Shown here: positions 15,254-25,311 of the stretch, in pieces
How positions within the stretch are numbered: the stretch's first letter is position 1
How the letters are laid out: each line of letters opens with the position of its first letter
Source: Undibacterium cyanobacteriorum
GTDB lineage: Bacteria > Pseudomonadota > Gammaproteobacteria > Burkholderiales > Burkholderiaceae_D
NCBI RefSeq assembly: GCF_031326225.1
Contig: NZ_CP133720.1
Location: forward strand, 4,464,001-4,528,000
Direction of reading: 5' to 3'
Length of the DNA stretch: 64,000 nucleotides
The notes under the pieces: generated by a model
Seen by the model: the letters and a program-made list of their open reading frames with translations, nothing else
Database searches by the model: none
What the model was told of the DNA's origin: nothing
Position numbers and translations under genes: made by a program

Positions 15254-16594
15254 TTAACTATGGTTTGAATTGTTGGCTTGGTTGTACATCCCCGCATATT
15301 TCCAACCGAAGAACAGGATGTAGGCATAGCACACCACAGGGATGTAGAAGGACATCTGCAAACCGATTTGATCTGCCAAATAGCCTTGCGCGAATGGCAC
15401 CAAGGCACCACCAACAATCGCCATACACAAAACGCCCGAACCTTGTCCTGTGAGCGCACCGAGTTTATGCAGTGCCATACTGAAGATGGTCGGGAACATA
15501 ATCGAGTTACACAGACCCACCGCGATAATCGCCCACATCGCGAGGCTGCCGTGGCCGAAGATCGCCGTCAAAATCAAGACAATGGAAGCGGCCGCGTTAA
15601 AGGCCAAGGCCTTACCAGGGCTAACGCTGCGCATCACCGCAAAACCGATGAAGCGACCAACCATAGCACCACCCCAGTAGTAACTGACGTAATGTGCGGC
15701 GTCGGCGGCACTGAGCGCCGCGATATTGGCTTCACCTAAAAAGTTGATTAAGAAACTGCCAATACTGACCTCGCCACCGACGTACAAGAAAATCCCGATT
15801 GCACCTAAGACTAAATGGCGCTGAGCAAAAATAGAGGTTGTCGCTTGCGCTGCGATGGCGCTGGAAGCCTCTGGTGCATCGCCATGCTCGATTTTTGGCA
15901 AACGAGCGAAGGCAAATAGGATCGCTAAGACCGCTAAGGCAGCGGCAAGCGCCAAGTAAGGGCCTTGCACGGTCGCAGCTTCTTTAGCGCGATGCGCGGC
16001 TTGTTCTGCTGCACTCATGGCGGCGATTTGATCAGCACCGAGCAAAGCACCAGACAAAATCAACATGCCACCCACAGCTGGGCCGATGGTAGTACCTAAA
16101 GAGTTGAATGCTTGCGTCAAAGTTAAACGGCTAGATGCGGTTTTCGCATCACCTAAAATCGTGACATAGGGGTTCGCTGCGACTTGCAAAATCGTGATGC
16201 CAGAAGCGAGTACGAAGAAGGCCAATAAGAACAAAGCATAACCACTGTTCGCTGCTGGATAAAACAGGGCACAACCGCTGGCAGCAATCAACAAACCAGT
16301 GACCGCACCACGTTGATATCCGATGCGCTTAATCAACATCCCAGCGGGCCAAGAAACGATGAAGTAAGCACCGAAGAAACAGAATTGCACCAACATCGCC
16401 TGCACATAACTCAAAGTGTAAATGGCCTTTAAATGCGGGATCAAGACATCATTGAGTGAAGTCAGCAAGCCCCACATAAAAAACAGGATGGTGACGATGA
16501 CCAAAGGGCCTGTGGTCGATGTCGATGAACTGCTGGCTGAGTTGGCAGCCAAGTTGGGGTTGCTAGCGTCGACGCTAGTGTTGAAATTTGCCAT
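15254..16594 (-). CDS. MFS sugar permease, FHS family (FucP/GluP-like)
   Basis: 446 residues from the ATG at 16594, chosen because AGGAGGAG lies 7 bases upstream; the frame extends further to 16645 without a good site. Twelve membrane segments. After a Ser/Asn/Thr-rich cytoplasmic N-terminus come TILFFMWGLLTSLNDVLIPH, the FHS hallmark, and QFCFFGAYFIVSWPAG. FHS permeases are sugar/H+ symporters for fucose, glucose/galactose or small oligosaccharides. The position between GH3 and GH1 genes points to glucose or a beta-linked disaccharide such as laminaribiose or cellobiose. It is separated from GH3 by a 387-bp repeat-filled gap, so it may have its own promoter. Confidence 0.92.
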   Translation of the reverse strand: MANFNTSVDASNPNLAANSASSSSTSTTGPLVIVTILFFMWGLLTSLNDVLIPHLKAIYTLSYVQAMLVQFCFFGAYFIVSWPAGMLIKRIGYQRGAVTGLLIAASGCALFYPAANSGYALFLLAFFVLASGITILQVAANPYVTILGDAKTASSRLTLTQAFNSLGTTIGPAVGGMLILSGALLGADQIAAMSAAEQAAHRAKEAATVQGPYLALAAALAVLAILFAFARLPKIEHGDAPEASSAIAAQATTSIFAQRHLVLGAIGIFLYVGGEVSIGSFLINFLGEANIAALSAADAAHYVSYYWGGAMVGRFIGFAVMRSVSPGKALAFNAAASIVLILTAIFGHGSLAMWAIIAVGLCNSIMFPTIFSMALHKLGALTGQGSGVLCMAIVGGALVPFAQGYLADQIGLQMSFYIPVVCYAYILFFGWKYAGMYNQANNSNHS

Positions 16595-16639
16595 GGGTCT
16601 CCTCCTGTGTTTTTTTGTGCTTGGTGCTTTTTTTGATGC

Positions 16640-16981
16640 AGTCATTCCTGCTGAGGCAGGAATCTAGAGTCTTTGGTTTTACGACGCGGGTTTCACCCGC
16701 CCTACAATTTCTTAATACTGCGTGTGTGACCATAAGGACGATTTTCAAGCCCATCTGAACCACCCTCACCCTAGCCCTCTCCCGCACGCGGGAGAGGGGA
16801 TGTCCAAAGTATTCAGTCTTCAAGCCAGTTTGGACTACCCTAACTGCCACTAATTTGTGCTTCTCGTAGGGCGGGTGAAACCCGCGCTGCTTTGGTGCTC
16901 GGAGTCTGGCGGCGCGGGTTTCACCCGCCCTACAACTTCTTACACCCCGCTCCCACCCTCCCCTCGAAGGGAAGCTTCAAA
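16640..16981. repeat. intergenic REP-type palindromes between permease and GH3
   Basis: Three copies of GCGGGTTTCACCCGCCCTAC in alternating orientation (about 16686, 16866, 16908), each a short palindrome, plus a hairpin CTCTCCCGCACGCGGGAGAG at 16777-16796 and a TCCTGC...GCAGGA palindrome near 16646. No gene seen. The repeats could stabilise or attenuate the GH3 transcript end. Confidence 0.75.
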
Positions 16982-19528
16982 TCAATTCAAATCACTACAC
17001 GCCACTGCGTCTGGATCCTTGGCTTTGCCCGCGACCAATTCGATCTCGGCCAGGCTCGCGCTAAAGGCGGCGGTGGTGCTCATAGCGAAGCCTGACTTGA
17101 TTTTCTTAGGATCGAAACCTTTCGCCGTGAAACAGGCGAGTGGTAATTTGATGGTGCGGGCTGGGCCATTGAGCATGCCTTGCATGAGTTTGGTCACGTC
17201 GACCGAAGCTGCGCAGTTTTCGCCGCAATCCATAGTGACGGTGACTTTTCCTTGTGGCGCTTTGTGGACTTCGGCCACGAACTGCAAGACACCATTGTTC
17301 AAGACGCCTTGCGGCACCATGGTCGCGAACGGCGCTGTTGCTTCGATCTTGGCTGGTCCATTCCAGGTCACGACACGTGCTGGCAAGCCATTCGCTAAGG
17401 TTTTGCTCGTCACACCAATCGCACCACCCATTTCTTTGTCCGACAATTCTCTACCCAAGGTGAATTGACGGGTCGCGATAGTGGCGCGCATCGGAAAGTG
17501 CGTGCTGTCTTTCGCTGTGTTAATCGCCATGCGTGATTCATCGGCACAGCTGTTGCGGTTATCGAGTGGCAAGGCGCTTAAGGCATTCGCAGATGCGGCT
17601 TTCATGGCGTAGCTCAAACCATATCCGAGACCAAACAATTTCTCTGGATGATTCGCTTCCATCTTGGCGATCGGGCCACTCAAACATGCGGCATTCGGCC
17701 AACTGAAAGAGAGACGCCCTTTGAAGTCATGCGCCACTTTGCCTTTGGCGTCTTTGAACAAGACATCGGCCACACCTTTACCTTCTGTACCTGGCAACCA
17801 AGCTGCCACAAAGGCATCCGACAAATTCATCAAATCATTGGTGTAGAGAGCGCGACCAGCAACAAACACAGTCACAACGGGCTTACCTTTACCACTGACG
17901 GCTTTCAACACCGCCAAGTCTTCTGGATGACGTTGGCTATGACGCAAAGTTTGCGCGGCTGGAATATCACCGAAACCTTCGGCATACGGTGTTTCACCGA
18001 TGACGGCAATCACCGCATCAAATTTGCTGACATCAACGCCTTCAGCGGTCGGGCTAAACTGGACATTGCTTGCGCCAAGCGCCTCGCGGAAGCCGGTCAA
18101 CAAAGTATCGCCGTGGTAATCGGATTCTTTGTTTTCTGTACCTTGCCACGTGATCGACCAGCCACCGTTTTGATTGATCAAACTATCGGCACTCTTACCC
18201 ACCACCAGTACTTTTTTATCGCGTGCCAACGGCAATACGCTCTGATTATTCTTCAGCAGCACCAAGGATTCACGCACGGCTTCGCGCGCCAAAGCCTTGG
18301 CTTGCATCGCATCTTGTTTGCCGGCGTATTTGCTATCGCCAGGTTTCGTGGTGAACATTCCAGCACGCAGTTTGACGCGCAAGATACGGCTTACCGCATC
18401 ATCAATCCGCGCCAGCGGAATCTGGCCGCCTTCCACCTGAGCGATGGTGTTCTTGATGAAGTTCTTCCAGTTGTCTGGCACCATGATCATGTCGACCCCG
18501 GCGTTAATCGCTTGCGGGCAGCTATCGTTGGCGCAACCAGCCACTTCGGCGATGCCATCCCAATCTGAGATCACGAAACCATCGAAGCCCATTTTGTCTT
18601 TGAGGGCATCGGTCAACAAGGCTTTGCTACCGTGCATCTTGCCGTAGTTGATGCCGCTGACGGGATCATGCCAACTGTTATACGAGGCCATCACAGTTTG
18701 TGCACCCGCTTCAAACGCACTGTAGTAACCCAGCGCTTGGCTATTGATCATTTCGTTCAAGCTGGACTTGTTCACCCCACGATCCACGCCCGCATCGGTA
18801 CCGCCGTCACCAATAAAATGTTTAGCGGTAGCGATCACATTGGCGTCATCTTTGAACTTGCCTTGCAAACCTTTGACATACAGACCTGCGTAATCGCGCA
18901 CTTGTTTGCCGTCTTCTGAGAAGCTTTCATAAGCGCGGCCCCAACGTGCGTCTTTACCAACTGCGACAGTAGGTGCAAAAACCCAATTGATGCCGGTAGC
19001 GCGCACGGCACGACCGACTTCGACGGCAATCTTGCTGATCAATTGCGGATTATGCGCAGCACCGAGACCAATGTTATGCGGGAACAAGGTCGCGCCGACC
19101 ACATTGCTATTCCCATGAATCGCATCAATACCCCACACCACCGGCACTTTGGTTTTCATGTCGGTCGACATCGAGGCATCGTAGTAGGCGGTAGACAGCG
19201 CCAACCAATCTGCGGCAGTCGCATACTTGTTCATCTTCGGCCAGCTACCACCGCCATTTAGCACAGAACCGAGGTAATACTGTTTGACTTCTTCAGGTGT
19301 GACAAATTTAATTTCCGCCTGCGTCATCTGCCCGACTTTTTGTGCCAAGCTCATCGAAGAAACGATCTCCTTGATCTTCTTCTCCATCGCCGCATCTTTG
19401 CTGATCGCACTTTTGATCTTAGGCCAATCTTTCAATTCTGGCGCAGTAGCTGCGTTCACAGATGCAGCTTGTAAGCTGAGTCCAGCAATCACACTGGCAA
19501 CGGCAAGTTGTAGGGTTTTGTTTTTCAT
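16982..19528 (-). CDS. GH3 exo-beta-glucosidase, periplasmic
   Basis: 848 residues. Signal peptide MKNKTLQLAVASVIAGLSLQ with cleavage after VNA. GH3 N-terminal barrel (VPVVWGIDAIHGNSNV, TAKHFIGDGGT) with nucleophile Asp322 in VISDWDG, then the alpha/beta sandwich (ESLVLLKNNQSVLPL, VLVVGKSADS, VAAWLPGTEGKGVADV), and a C-terminal beta domain of about 170 residues of the Exop_C type seen in Pseudoalteromonas ExoP and Cellvibrio-like enzymes. ExoP-type enzymes take glucose off beta-1,3, 1,4 or mixed glucans. An operator palindrome lies 180 bp upstream. First gene of a leftward GH3-MFS-GH1 cluster. Confidence 0.95.
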   Translation of the reverse strand: MKNKTLQLAVASVIAGLSLQAASVNAATAPELKDWPKIKSAISKDAAMEKKIKEIVSSMSLAQKVGQMTQAEIKFVTPEEVKQYYLGSVLNGGGSWPKMNKYATAADWLALSTAYYDASMSTDMKTKVPVVWGIDAIHGNSNVVGATLFPHNIGLGAAHNPQLISKIAVEVGRAVRATGINWVFAPTVAVGKDARWGRAYESFSEDGKQVRDYAGLYVKGLQGKFKDDANVIATAKHFIGDGGTDAGVDRGVNKSSLNEMINSQALGYYSAFEAGAQTVMASYNSWHDPVSGINYGKMHGSKALLTDALKDKMGFDGFVISDWDGIAEVAGCANDSCPQAINAGVDMIMVPDNWKNFIKNTIAQVEGGQIPLARIDDAVSRILRVKLRAGMFTTKPGDSKYAGKQDAMQAKALAREAVRESLVLLKNNQSVLPLARDKKVLVVGKSADSLINQNGGWSITWQGTENKESDYHGDTLLTGFREALGASNVQFSPTAEGVDVSKFDAVIAVIGETPYAEGFGDIPAAQTLRHSQRHPEDLAVLKAVSGKGKPVVTVFVAGRALYTNDLMNLSDAFVAAWLPGTEGKGVADVLFKDAKGKVAHDFKGRLSFSWPNAACLSGPIAKMEANHPEKLFGLGYGLSYAMKAASANALSALPLDNRNSCADESRMAINTAKDSTHFPMRATIATRQFTLGRELSDKEMGGAIGVTSKTLANGLPARVVTWNGPAKIEATAPFATMVPQGVLNNGVLQFVAEVHKAPQGKVTVTMDCGENCAASVDVTKLMQGMLNGPARTIKLPLACFTAKGFDPKKIKSGFAMSTTAAFSASLAEIELVAGKAKDPDAVACSDLN

Positions 19529-19707
19529 CTTTCTGTCTCTTCCTTCTTCATCTCAGATGGTTTGCACTTAGTTTGTACTTAGCATGCAGGTAGTCTACGA
19601 ATATCGAAACCGCGAATATAAAAATGCTAAAGCTCTGCAACAGCAAAGCAGCGACGCCTCTTGAGCGTAAGGCAAAGTTTCAGAGAGATGGCGAGGCGTT
19701 TTTCACC

Positions 19708-19729
19708 AAATTGGAAACGTTACCAATTT
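19708..19729. promoter_or_regulatory. LacI-type operator O1, upstream of GH3
   Basis: Core TTGGAAACGTTACCAA at 19711-19726, extended by AAA/TTT arms to a 22-bp palindrome with one mismatched pair. The 16-bp core is identical to the site at 46117 in front of a TonB receptor. CG-centred 14-18 bp palindromes are the usual LacI-family operator form, and a LacI gene lies 4 kb away. Confidence 0.75.
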
Positions 19730-19899
19730 AGGATGCATAATGCTGCTTGTGATTTTCTTTGTCAATAAAAAATTCGGAAATTTGTGAGTTTTTGCTGGGA
19801 TAGTGGGGGGATGGGGGCGAATGAGGTGGATGCTTATGGTTGGAGGACGTTGGGTTTCGGCCGCCTCGAATAGCGGATGGTTAGGAATTTGCGGTTAGT

Positions 19900-20435
19900 A
19901 GGTCGGGGGTGGCCCGACAGCCACTCACTTTTCTTGCTTCGCCAAGAAAAGTAAGCAAAAGAAGGCGACGCAGGCGCAGCTGCCCTTCGGGTTCCCAATT
20001 GGGCAAGCGAAAAATGGGGCGACGCAGAAACTCGCTTCGCTCAAACATCTGCGCCGCTTGATCCCATTTTGCGCTCACCCAATTGGCATCTGCACATGCG
20101 GTAACAACAAAACATACATACTCAACCGCCGCCTAGATTTCCGACGACAGTGGTATTCCACTGATGCTCCTTCCCTTTCAAGGGGAAGGTTGGGATGGGG
20201 ATGGGTTGCTTTTGCAGTTGACTTTGAAGTTAATCCACTTCTGACACTGCCAATTGTGTGGGACAGAAATGGGAAAAAGAGAGTCAGATGTCTGAGCGAA
20301 GCGAGTTTCTGACTCTCCCCATTTTTGTCCCGCACAATTGGGAAGCCGAAGGCCAGTGGCAGCGTGGTCGCCTTTCTTTGCTTACTTTCTTTGGCGAAGC
20401 AAAGAAAGTGAGTGGCCGCCGGGCCACTCACGGCC
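19900..20435. repeat. pair of about 187-bp imperfect inverted repeats
   Basis: 19900-20087 (left) and 20249-20435 (right) are inverted copies with shared blocks: GCCACTCACTTT, CTTCGCCAA, AGTAAGCAAA, TTCCCAATTG and AGAAACTCGCTTCGCTCA, the last part of an internal hairpin around CAGATGT/ACATCTG. Very similar units are frequent in intergenic DNA of Burkholderiales and Xanthomonadales and are often mis-annotated as small proteins. They fill most of the 1.2-kb gap between GH3 and GH1 copy 2, with the operator at 19708 on one side. Confidence 0.75.
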
Positions 20436-20486
20436 AGCGAAAGATGTTGGGTTCCTGCCTGCGCAGGAACGACACGGTCTCAAACT

Positions 20487-20568
20487 CGTAGGTTGGGCTG
20501 AAAAGCCCAACGCCTCGCCTTCTCTTAACGCGCAACGTTGGGCTTCGCTTTGCTCAACCCAACCTACG
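20487..20568. repeat. long hairpin with CGTAGGTTGGG arms
   Basis: CGTAGGTTGGG at 20487-20497 pairs with CCCAACCTACG at 20558-20568, and inner AAGCCCAAC/GTTGGGCTT arms extend the fold. It is the same family as the 94-bp tandem units at 33751. It lies downstream of GH1 copy 2 and may protect or end that transcript. Confidence 0.65.
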
Positions 20569-20763
20569 GGTTCGAGCAAATTGCTGAGTATTACGTTTGA
20601 AGACGGGGCCCCAAAAAGGAACCGGGACGGCACCATCATCGCGAAATGATAGCCACCGTCCCATCCCTATCCTTCCTTCTCCCCCCCGGGAAAAGTGAGG
20701 CCCTACAAAACTGTGCTTTGACTGGGTCTGAGACAGACGTCTACGACAAACGCCTGATCGCGC

Positions 20764-22125
20764 CTAGTTTGGCGCCTGCAAAAAGTCTCGATACCACAGA
20801 GCGCTGATTTTAAGCGTTCTTTGCTGCGTTTCAAAGTCAATATACACCAAACCGAAGCGGCGAAGATAGCCCTCGGCCCACTCAAAGTTGTCAATCAGAC
20901 TCCACGCAAAGTAGCCGCGCACATCGACGCCGGCTTGTCGGGCTTCTTGGAGTGCGGCCAAATGGCGGATGAAATAGTCACGTCTTTGCGTATCAACAAC
21001 CGAGCCATCGTCTTCGAGCCGGTCTTCGTAACTGGCACCATTTTCGGTCACATACATGGGCGGCACAGGGTAATCTTGCTTGAGACGTTTGAGCAAAGTC
21101 ACCAAACCATGCGGCGCGACTTCCCAACCAAAAGCAGTGCGCTCCAGTGTGGGATCATGAGTCAAGGACGTCGCCAGCGGAGGATTATGTGGCGCGTCTT
21201 GAATGACTTCAGGGAAGTAGTAATTCACTCCCAAGAAATCAAGGGGCACAGCGATGGCTTGCAAATCACCATCGTGCATCTGCGGTGCGGCAGCGCCAAC
21301 CAAGTCCCAAATGTCTTGCGGATAGCCACGACCATGCAAGGGATCGAGGAACCACCGATTGCGCAGACCATCATGACGTCGTGTCGCGGCAATATCTTCT
21401 GGTTTGTCGCTGGCTGGTCGCAGTGGATGCAAACTCAAAGCAATACCGACTTTGGCATCGGCGACATTGCGACGCAAGAGCGGCACGGTCAAACCATGCG
21501 ACAACAAAACATGATGGCACACCTGCAGCGCTGCTTTGAAATCACGCTTACCGGGCGCATGCATGCCGTCCCAGTTGCCATGCATCGCGGTGCACCAAGG
21601 CTCGTTATGCGTGATCCAATGTTTAATCCGATCACCTAAGCGACGACTGATCACATCAGCGAAGTGCAGATAGGCTTGGACGGTGGCACGGTTCTCCCAG
21701 CCACCTTGATCTTGCAAGTACTGCGGCAAATCCCAGTGATACAAGGTCGCCCAAGGCTGCAAGCCTCGCGCCAGCATGCCGTCGACTAAGTCAGAGTAGA
21801 ATTGCAGACCTACTTCATTCACGGTGCCATTGATATCACTGATGACACGCGGCCACGAGATCGAAAAGCGGTAAGCATTCAGCCCCAAGCTTTGGGCGAT
21901 ATCGAGGTCCTCTTGCCAGCGATAATAATGATCACAGGCTACCCGAGCATCGCTGCCATCGCGAATCTTTCCCGCCGTCGCTGCGAAACTATCCCAGATC
22001 GATGGTACTCGCCCATCGGTGTCGGCTGCACCTTCAATTTGAAATGAAGAGGTCGAACAGCCCCACAGAAAATCGGTAGGAAAATCAATACGTCGCAGTT
22101 CAGGTAGTCGTTTGGAATCGTCCAT
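20764..22125 (-). CDS. GH1 beta-glucosidase (cytoplasmic), copy 2
   Basis: 453 residues, no signal peptide. Acid/base Glu175 in THNEPWC, nucleophile Glu361 in VTENGAS; FLWGCSTSSFQIEGAA and TLYHWDLPQYLQ match GH1. It is clearly diverged from the copy at 13892-15235, so it is not a recent duplication; the two may prefer different linkages or chain lengths. It lies 62 bp downstream of GH5 on the same strand and so probably shares its operator-controlled promoter. Confidence 0.95.
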   Translation of the reverse strand: MDDSKRLPELRRIDFPTDFLWGCSTSSFQIEGAADTDGRVPSIWDSFAATAGKIRDGSDARVACDHYYRWQEDLDIAQSLGLNAYRFSISWPRVISDINGTVNEVGLQFYSDLVDGMLARGLQPWATLYHWDLPQYLQDQGGWENRATVQAYLHFADVISRRLGDRIKHWITHNEPWCTAMHGNWDGMHAPGKRDFKAALQVCHHVLLSHGLTVPLLRRNVADAKVGIALSLHPLRPASDKPEDIAATRRHDGLRNRWFLDPLHGRGYPQDIWDLVGAAAPQMHDGDLQAIAVPLDFLGVNYYFPEVIQDAPHNPPLATSLTHDPTLERTAFGWEVAPHGLVTLLKRLKQDYPVPPMYVTENGASYEDRLEDDGSVVDTQRRDYFIRHLAALQEARQAGVDVRGYFAWSLIDNFEWAEGYLRRFGLVYIDFETQQRTLKISALWYRDFLQAPN

Positions 22126-22187
22126 AATTTTTCTTCGCTTGATACAACTTAGGGTTACAACTCGGTTTAAGAACTTAGCTCGCTCAA

Positions 22188-23597
22188 TCAGTTAAAAGGC
22201 TTGGGCGTATTGCTCGCGTTCATCCAATTCATGACCGCTTGTTGGGGTTCATAATTCACCGTGCCAAACTGTTTGAATAGGGCTTCAATCTCGGCCATGC
22301 TGGCGGTGTTAAAGTCGAGTGCTGGCACCTTACTATCTGGCGCATTGGTGACGAGGCCCCAAGTGCCATTGCCTTGACCACCCGCATTGGTAATCAGCTT
22401 GTAAGACCACGCACTTGCGGCCCACCCATAACTGGCATACACATCGTAAGTCGTGCGTGTCACTTGGCCACCTGCATCAGCACCCATCGCCGCCCAAGGT
22501 TGGAACTCGCCAACCAAGAACGCCGTGTTCAGATTTTTTAAACGGGCATTCCATTCACACACGCCGCCATTGCCGGACGTCCCGCAGTACAGCCACTCTT
22601 TGTGCACTGGCAAACCCGGTTGTCCCCAACCAAAAAAGCCAGGATAGAAATGCATTTCAAAGGCCACGTTTTTCATCCCTGCCTGCGCTGGATTACCATA
22701 AGCGTTAATGCCTGCCGCATGGCCCGGCAAGATCACGACATGTTTGCTATCGACGCTTCTCACCGCGTCATACAGCGTTTTCACTACGCGTGCCATTTCG
22801 GTTTCGCTGGTACCCCAAGGTTCATTCAGCAAGCTGTAACCAGCGACCACGGCACGATCTTTATACCGCCCTGCCACCTGCTGCCATAACCACACCGTAC
22901 GGGCTTGATACTCTGGAGTCGACCAATACAAATTCTTGCCAGCACAGCCACTATGATGTTCCCAACCTTGGCTCCCTACCGCGCCATGTAAATCGAGGAT
23001 CACATAGATGCCGCGTTTCTCCGCTTCGGCGAGGGCTTGATCGAGATAAACCCAAGCGTCACTACGCAAATGTCCGGGATTCTTTTCGTCTTCAACGACA
23101 CTCCAAATAAACGGCAGGCGGACTAAATTCAGATTGAACTTGACCAACATATCCCAGTCGCGCGTCGTCATCCAATTATCGCGATATAGGCGATACAAAC
23201 GGTCACGTTCGGCATAGCCAAAGCGGGCATCCAGTTTTGCTTCCAACTTGCACTGGTCATCAATGCCCGCACTACCTTGGCCCATCATCCAAAATTCTTG
23301 AATCAACCAATTGCCAAGATTCGCCCCTTTGAGCTGAATCGGACGATTATCTTCACGGACCCAATACGTTCCCTCTGTGTGCAAGAGACCGACCGGATCA
23401 CGTGTGATGTTGGTCGCTGGGATCGGTGTGATGACACCACTGCCGTTGTTAGGACTGGTCGTGGCAGAGGTGCTCGAGCTACCAGAGCTACCGGAGCCAC
23501 AGGCCATCGTGCTCACACAGAACAGCGTCGACAACAAGCATCGCACAAACAGGGATGCTCGACCTTGCTGCTGATGACTCACTTTTGAATACGGCAT
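22188..23597 (-). CDS. GH5 exo-beta-1,3-glucanase-like lipoprotein
   Basis: 469 residues from ATG 23597, chosen for its GAGGGTGAA site; in-frame ATGs at 23615 and 23612 are alternatives. Lipoprotein signal: hydrophobic stretch then STMAC with the lipid Cys, followed by a Ser/Gly-rich linker. The catalytic domain resembles the exo-1,3-glucanase branch of GH5 (GANLGNWL, VRLPFIWSVVED, DLHGAVGSQGWEHHSG), acid/base Glu259 in LLNEPWG, nucleophile Glu364 in VGEFQPW. Likely anchored at the outer membrane or periplasmic face, releasing glucose or short oligomers from beta-1,3-glucan. An operator lies 121 bp upstream. The beta-1,3 specificity is inferred from motif similarity. Confidence 0.9.
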   Translation of the reverse strand: MPYSKVSHQQQGRASLFVRCLLSTLFCVSTMACGSGSSGSSSTSATTSPNNGSGVITPIPATNITRDPVGLLHTEGTYWVREDNRPIQLKGANLGNWLIQEFWMMGQGSAGIDDQCKLEAKLDARFGYAERDRLYRLYRDNWMTTRDWDMLVKFNLNLVRLPFIWSVVEDEKNPGHLRSDAWVYLDQALAEAEKRGIYVILDLHGAVGSQGWEHHSGCAGKNLYWSTPEYQARTVWLWQQVAGRYKDRAVVAGYSLLNEPWGTSETEMARVVKTLYDAVRSVDSKHVVILPGHAAGINAYGNPAQAGMKNVAFEMHFYPGFFGWGQPGLPVHKEWLYCGTSGNGGVCEWNARLKNLNTAFLVGEFQPWAAMGADAGGQVTRTTYDVYASYGWAASAWSYKLITNAGGQGNGTWGLVTNAPDSKVPALDFNTASMAEIEALFKQFGTVNYEPQQAVMNWMNASNTPKPFN

Positions 23598-23717
23598 TTC
23601 ACCCTCGCTCATCAATTACGACTCAACTTGTTAGACATTTGAAATCGCGCACCACACTATCAAATCCCGATTCCAATTCATGGGCTCATGCCTCAAATTG
23701 GCTCTCCAAGACCGCTG

Positions 23718-23735
23718 ATTGGAATCGTTTCCATT
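23718..23735. promoter_or_regulatory. LacI-type operator O2, upstream of GH5
   Basis: Core TTGGAATCGTTTCCAT at 23719-23734, almost identical to O5 at 46053 (ATGGAATCGTTTCCAT). It lies between the LacI gene and GH5, 121 bp before the GH5 start. Confidence 0.75.
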
Positions 23736-23906
23736 TTACACTCAAAAAAAACATGCGTGTGCATGTCTTTTACTTTGCTTTGCCTTCTTTACTGCTTTTT
23801 ACAACAATCCTCGCTCAGCAACCGCTGAGTCTTTCTTACTCTTTATCGCCGTGCCGCGAGTGCTGAGGACAGACTTCACGCTGTCCTCACCACCCCAAGC
23901 ACAAAG

Positions 23907-24941
23907 TTATTTTGCTGCTTTCTTCGCGCTGCCACGCACCGCTTTTTCCACCGAACTACGCCACGTCATGCTGACCGGATATTGGCGCTCGACCGGTCTT
24001 TCCATGTCATAGCAGCGATTCAGCAGGAAATTCAAACCGTTCAAAGTCATTTCGCGCCAAGCGATATGCACCGATGACAGACGCGGTGCAGTGTATTCTG
24101 CTGTGAAGGTATCGTCGTAACCGATGACCGATACTTCCGTCGGTACATTGATGCCAATATGCTGAAAATACGATAAAGCACCAACCGCCATTTCATCATT
24201 GGCACAAAATACAGCGGTAAAGTCATAGCCTGATTCGACCAATTCCTGCGCTGCCGCCCAGCCGCCATCGGGTGCGAAATTGCTTTCGACGATCCACATC
24301 TTGCGTGTATCAATTCCGGCCAATTCCATTTCGCGCATAAAGCCGCTGATACGCTCCACGTTATCAGGCGCACAGGCGGGCCCCGCAATTACTGCGATCT
24401 TCTTATGCTTATGCTGCAGCAAAGATTTTGCGGCCATGCGTCCACCTAAAAAATGGTCCGCGGTGAAGCACTGTTCAGCAATCGATTCATACTTGTGATT
24501 GAGCACCACTAAGTTATCTTTGGCAGTGCCCATCGCTTCGAGATCACTCTCTTCAAGCGCATTACTCATGACGATCAAACCATCACAACCACGCTCGATC
24601 AGAAAATTAATGCCCTCCACCGCTTGTTGGCGCACGTTCCCATCACCAACACCGAAGGCCACCACCATGTGCAAACCCGCAGCACGCAATTCCATATCGA
24701 TGACCTGCATGATGGGCATGTAGAAGGTTCCCTTCAGCAAAGGGATATACACACCGATCATGCGCGAGGAGCCCGACAACAAAGAACGCGCCGCATGCGA
24801 AGGACGGAAATCCAATTCCTCAATCGCCTTGCGTACTTTTTCCAGAGTCGCGGCTGACACCGAGCCTTTACCGCTCACAACACGTGATGCGGTTCCTAGC
24901 CCTACCCCCGCTAAACGGGCGACATCTTTAATGGTTGCCAT
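23907..24941 (-). CDS. LacI-family transcriptional regulator of beta-glucan use
   Basis: 344 residues. N-terminal HTH and hinge MATIKDVARLAGVGLGTASR ... LDFRPSHAARSLLSGSS, with the hinge helix typical of LacI; then a periplasmic-binding-protein-like sensor domain (IGVYIPLL, CDGLIVMSN, ADHFLGGRMAA, FCANDEMAVGAL, VIGYDDT). A basic C-terminal tail (AKKAAK) is unusual but not informative. Members repress or activate from palindromic operators and respond to sugars. The six CG-centred or near palindromes in this window sit in front of the glucan genes, so this protein is the natural candidate to bind them; the effector is unknown. No operator is evident directly upstream of its own gene. Confidence 0.92.
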   Translation of the reverse strand: MATIKDVARLAGVGLGTASRVVSGKGSVSAATLEKVRKAIEELDFRPSHAARSLLSGSSRMIGVYIPLLKGTFYMPIMQVIDMELRAAGLHMVVAFGVGDGNVRQQAVEGINFLIERGCDGLIVMSNALEESDLEAMGTAKDNLVVLNHKYESIAEQCFTADHFLGGRMAAKSLLQHKHKKIAVIAGPACAPDNVERISGFMREMELAGIDTRKMWIVESNFAPDGGWAAAQELVESGYDFTAVFCANDEMAVGALSYFQHIGINVPTEVSVIGYDDTFTAEYTAPRLSSVHIAWREMTLNGLNFLLNRCYDMERPVERQYPVSMTWRSSVEKAVRGSAKKAAK

Positions 24942-25311
24942 ACTCTTACTCTCTCGCTTTGTATTTGCTTTATTGTTTTTTACTGCTGCTCGACTGAAGC
25001 TGAACTGCGCCGCTGTTACTCTTCAGTTGCTCTTACCCTACTCTTCTCAGGCTGTATCAAGCGACGCGATAAACGCCGTATTGTAGCCCCAGACCCGCGC
25101 CACATCTAGGTTTTCTGTCGATTCGACGACACATCAATCCTACTTCCTTTGATGATCTTCAGCGTGCGAATCTTTTCTGCTCGCTTCTCATCGAACCCAT
25201 CCCCACCCTCACCCGTCCCTTGAAAGGGAGGGAATGTTCGAGGTTTCTCACACACTTGCCGCATATCACTTACACATATCTAACTACGCATCCACTTACA
25301 CTTCCATGCCA
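24942..25311. other. 370-bp gap without recognised gene
   Basis: Contains the LacI 5' flank, AT-rich and pyrimidine-rich stretches, and a CCCCACCCTCACCC...GAAAGGGAGGG motif at about 25202-25229, related to one at 28129-28161. No gene, operator or clear terminator seen. Confidence 0.5.

Noticed and set aside
17648..18568. 306-codon open frame on the + strand opposite GH3
   Set aside because: Shadow of the GH3 coding strand; no family pattern and no start signal.
20258..20649. Several 70-100-codon open frames in the GH3/GH1 gap
   Set aside because: They translate the 187-bp inverted repeat and the CGTAGGTTGGG hairpin in several frames; such peptides recur as annotation artefacts of this repeat.
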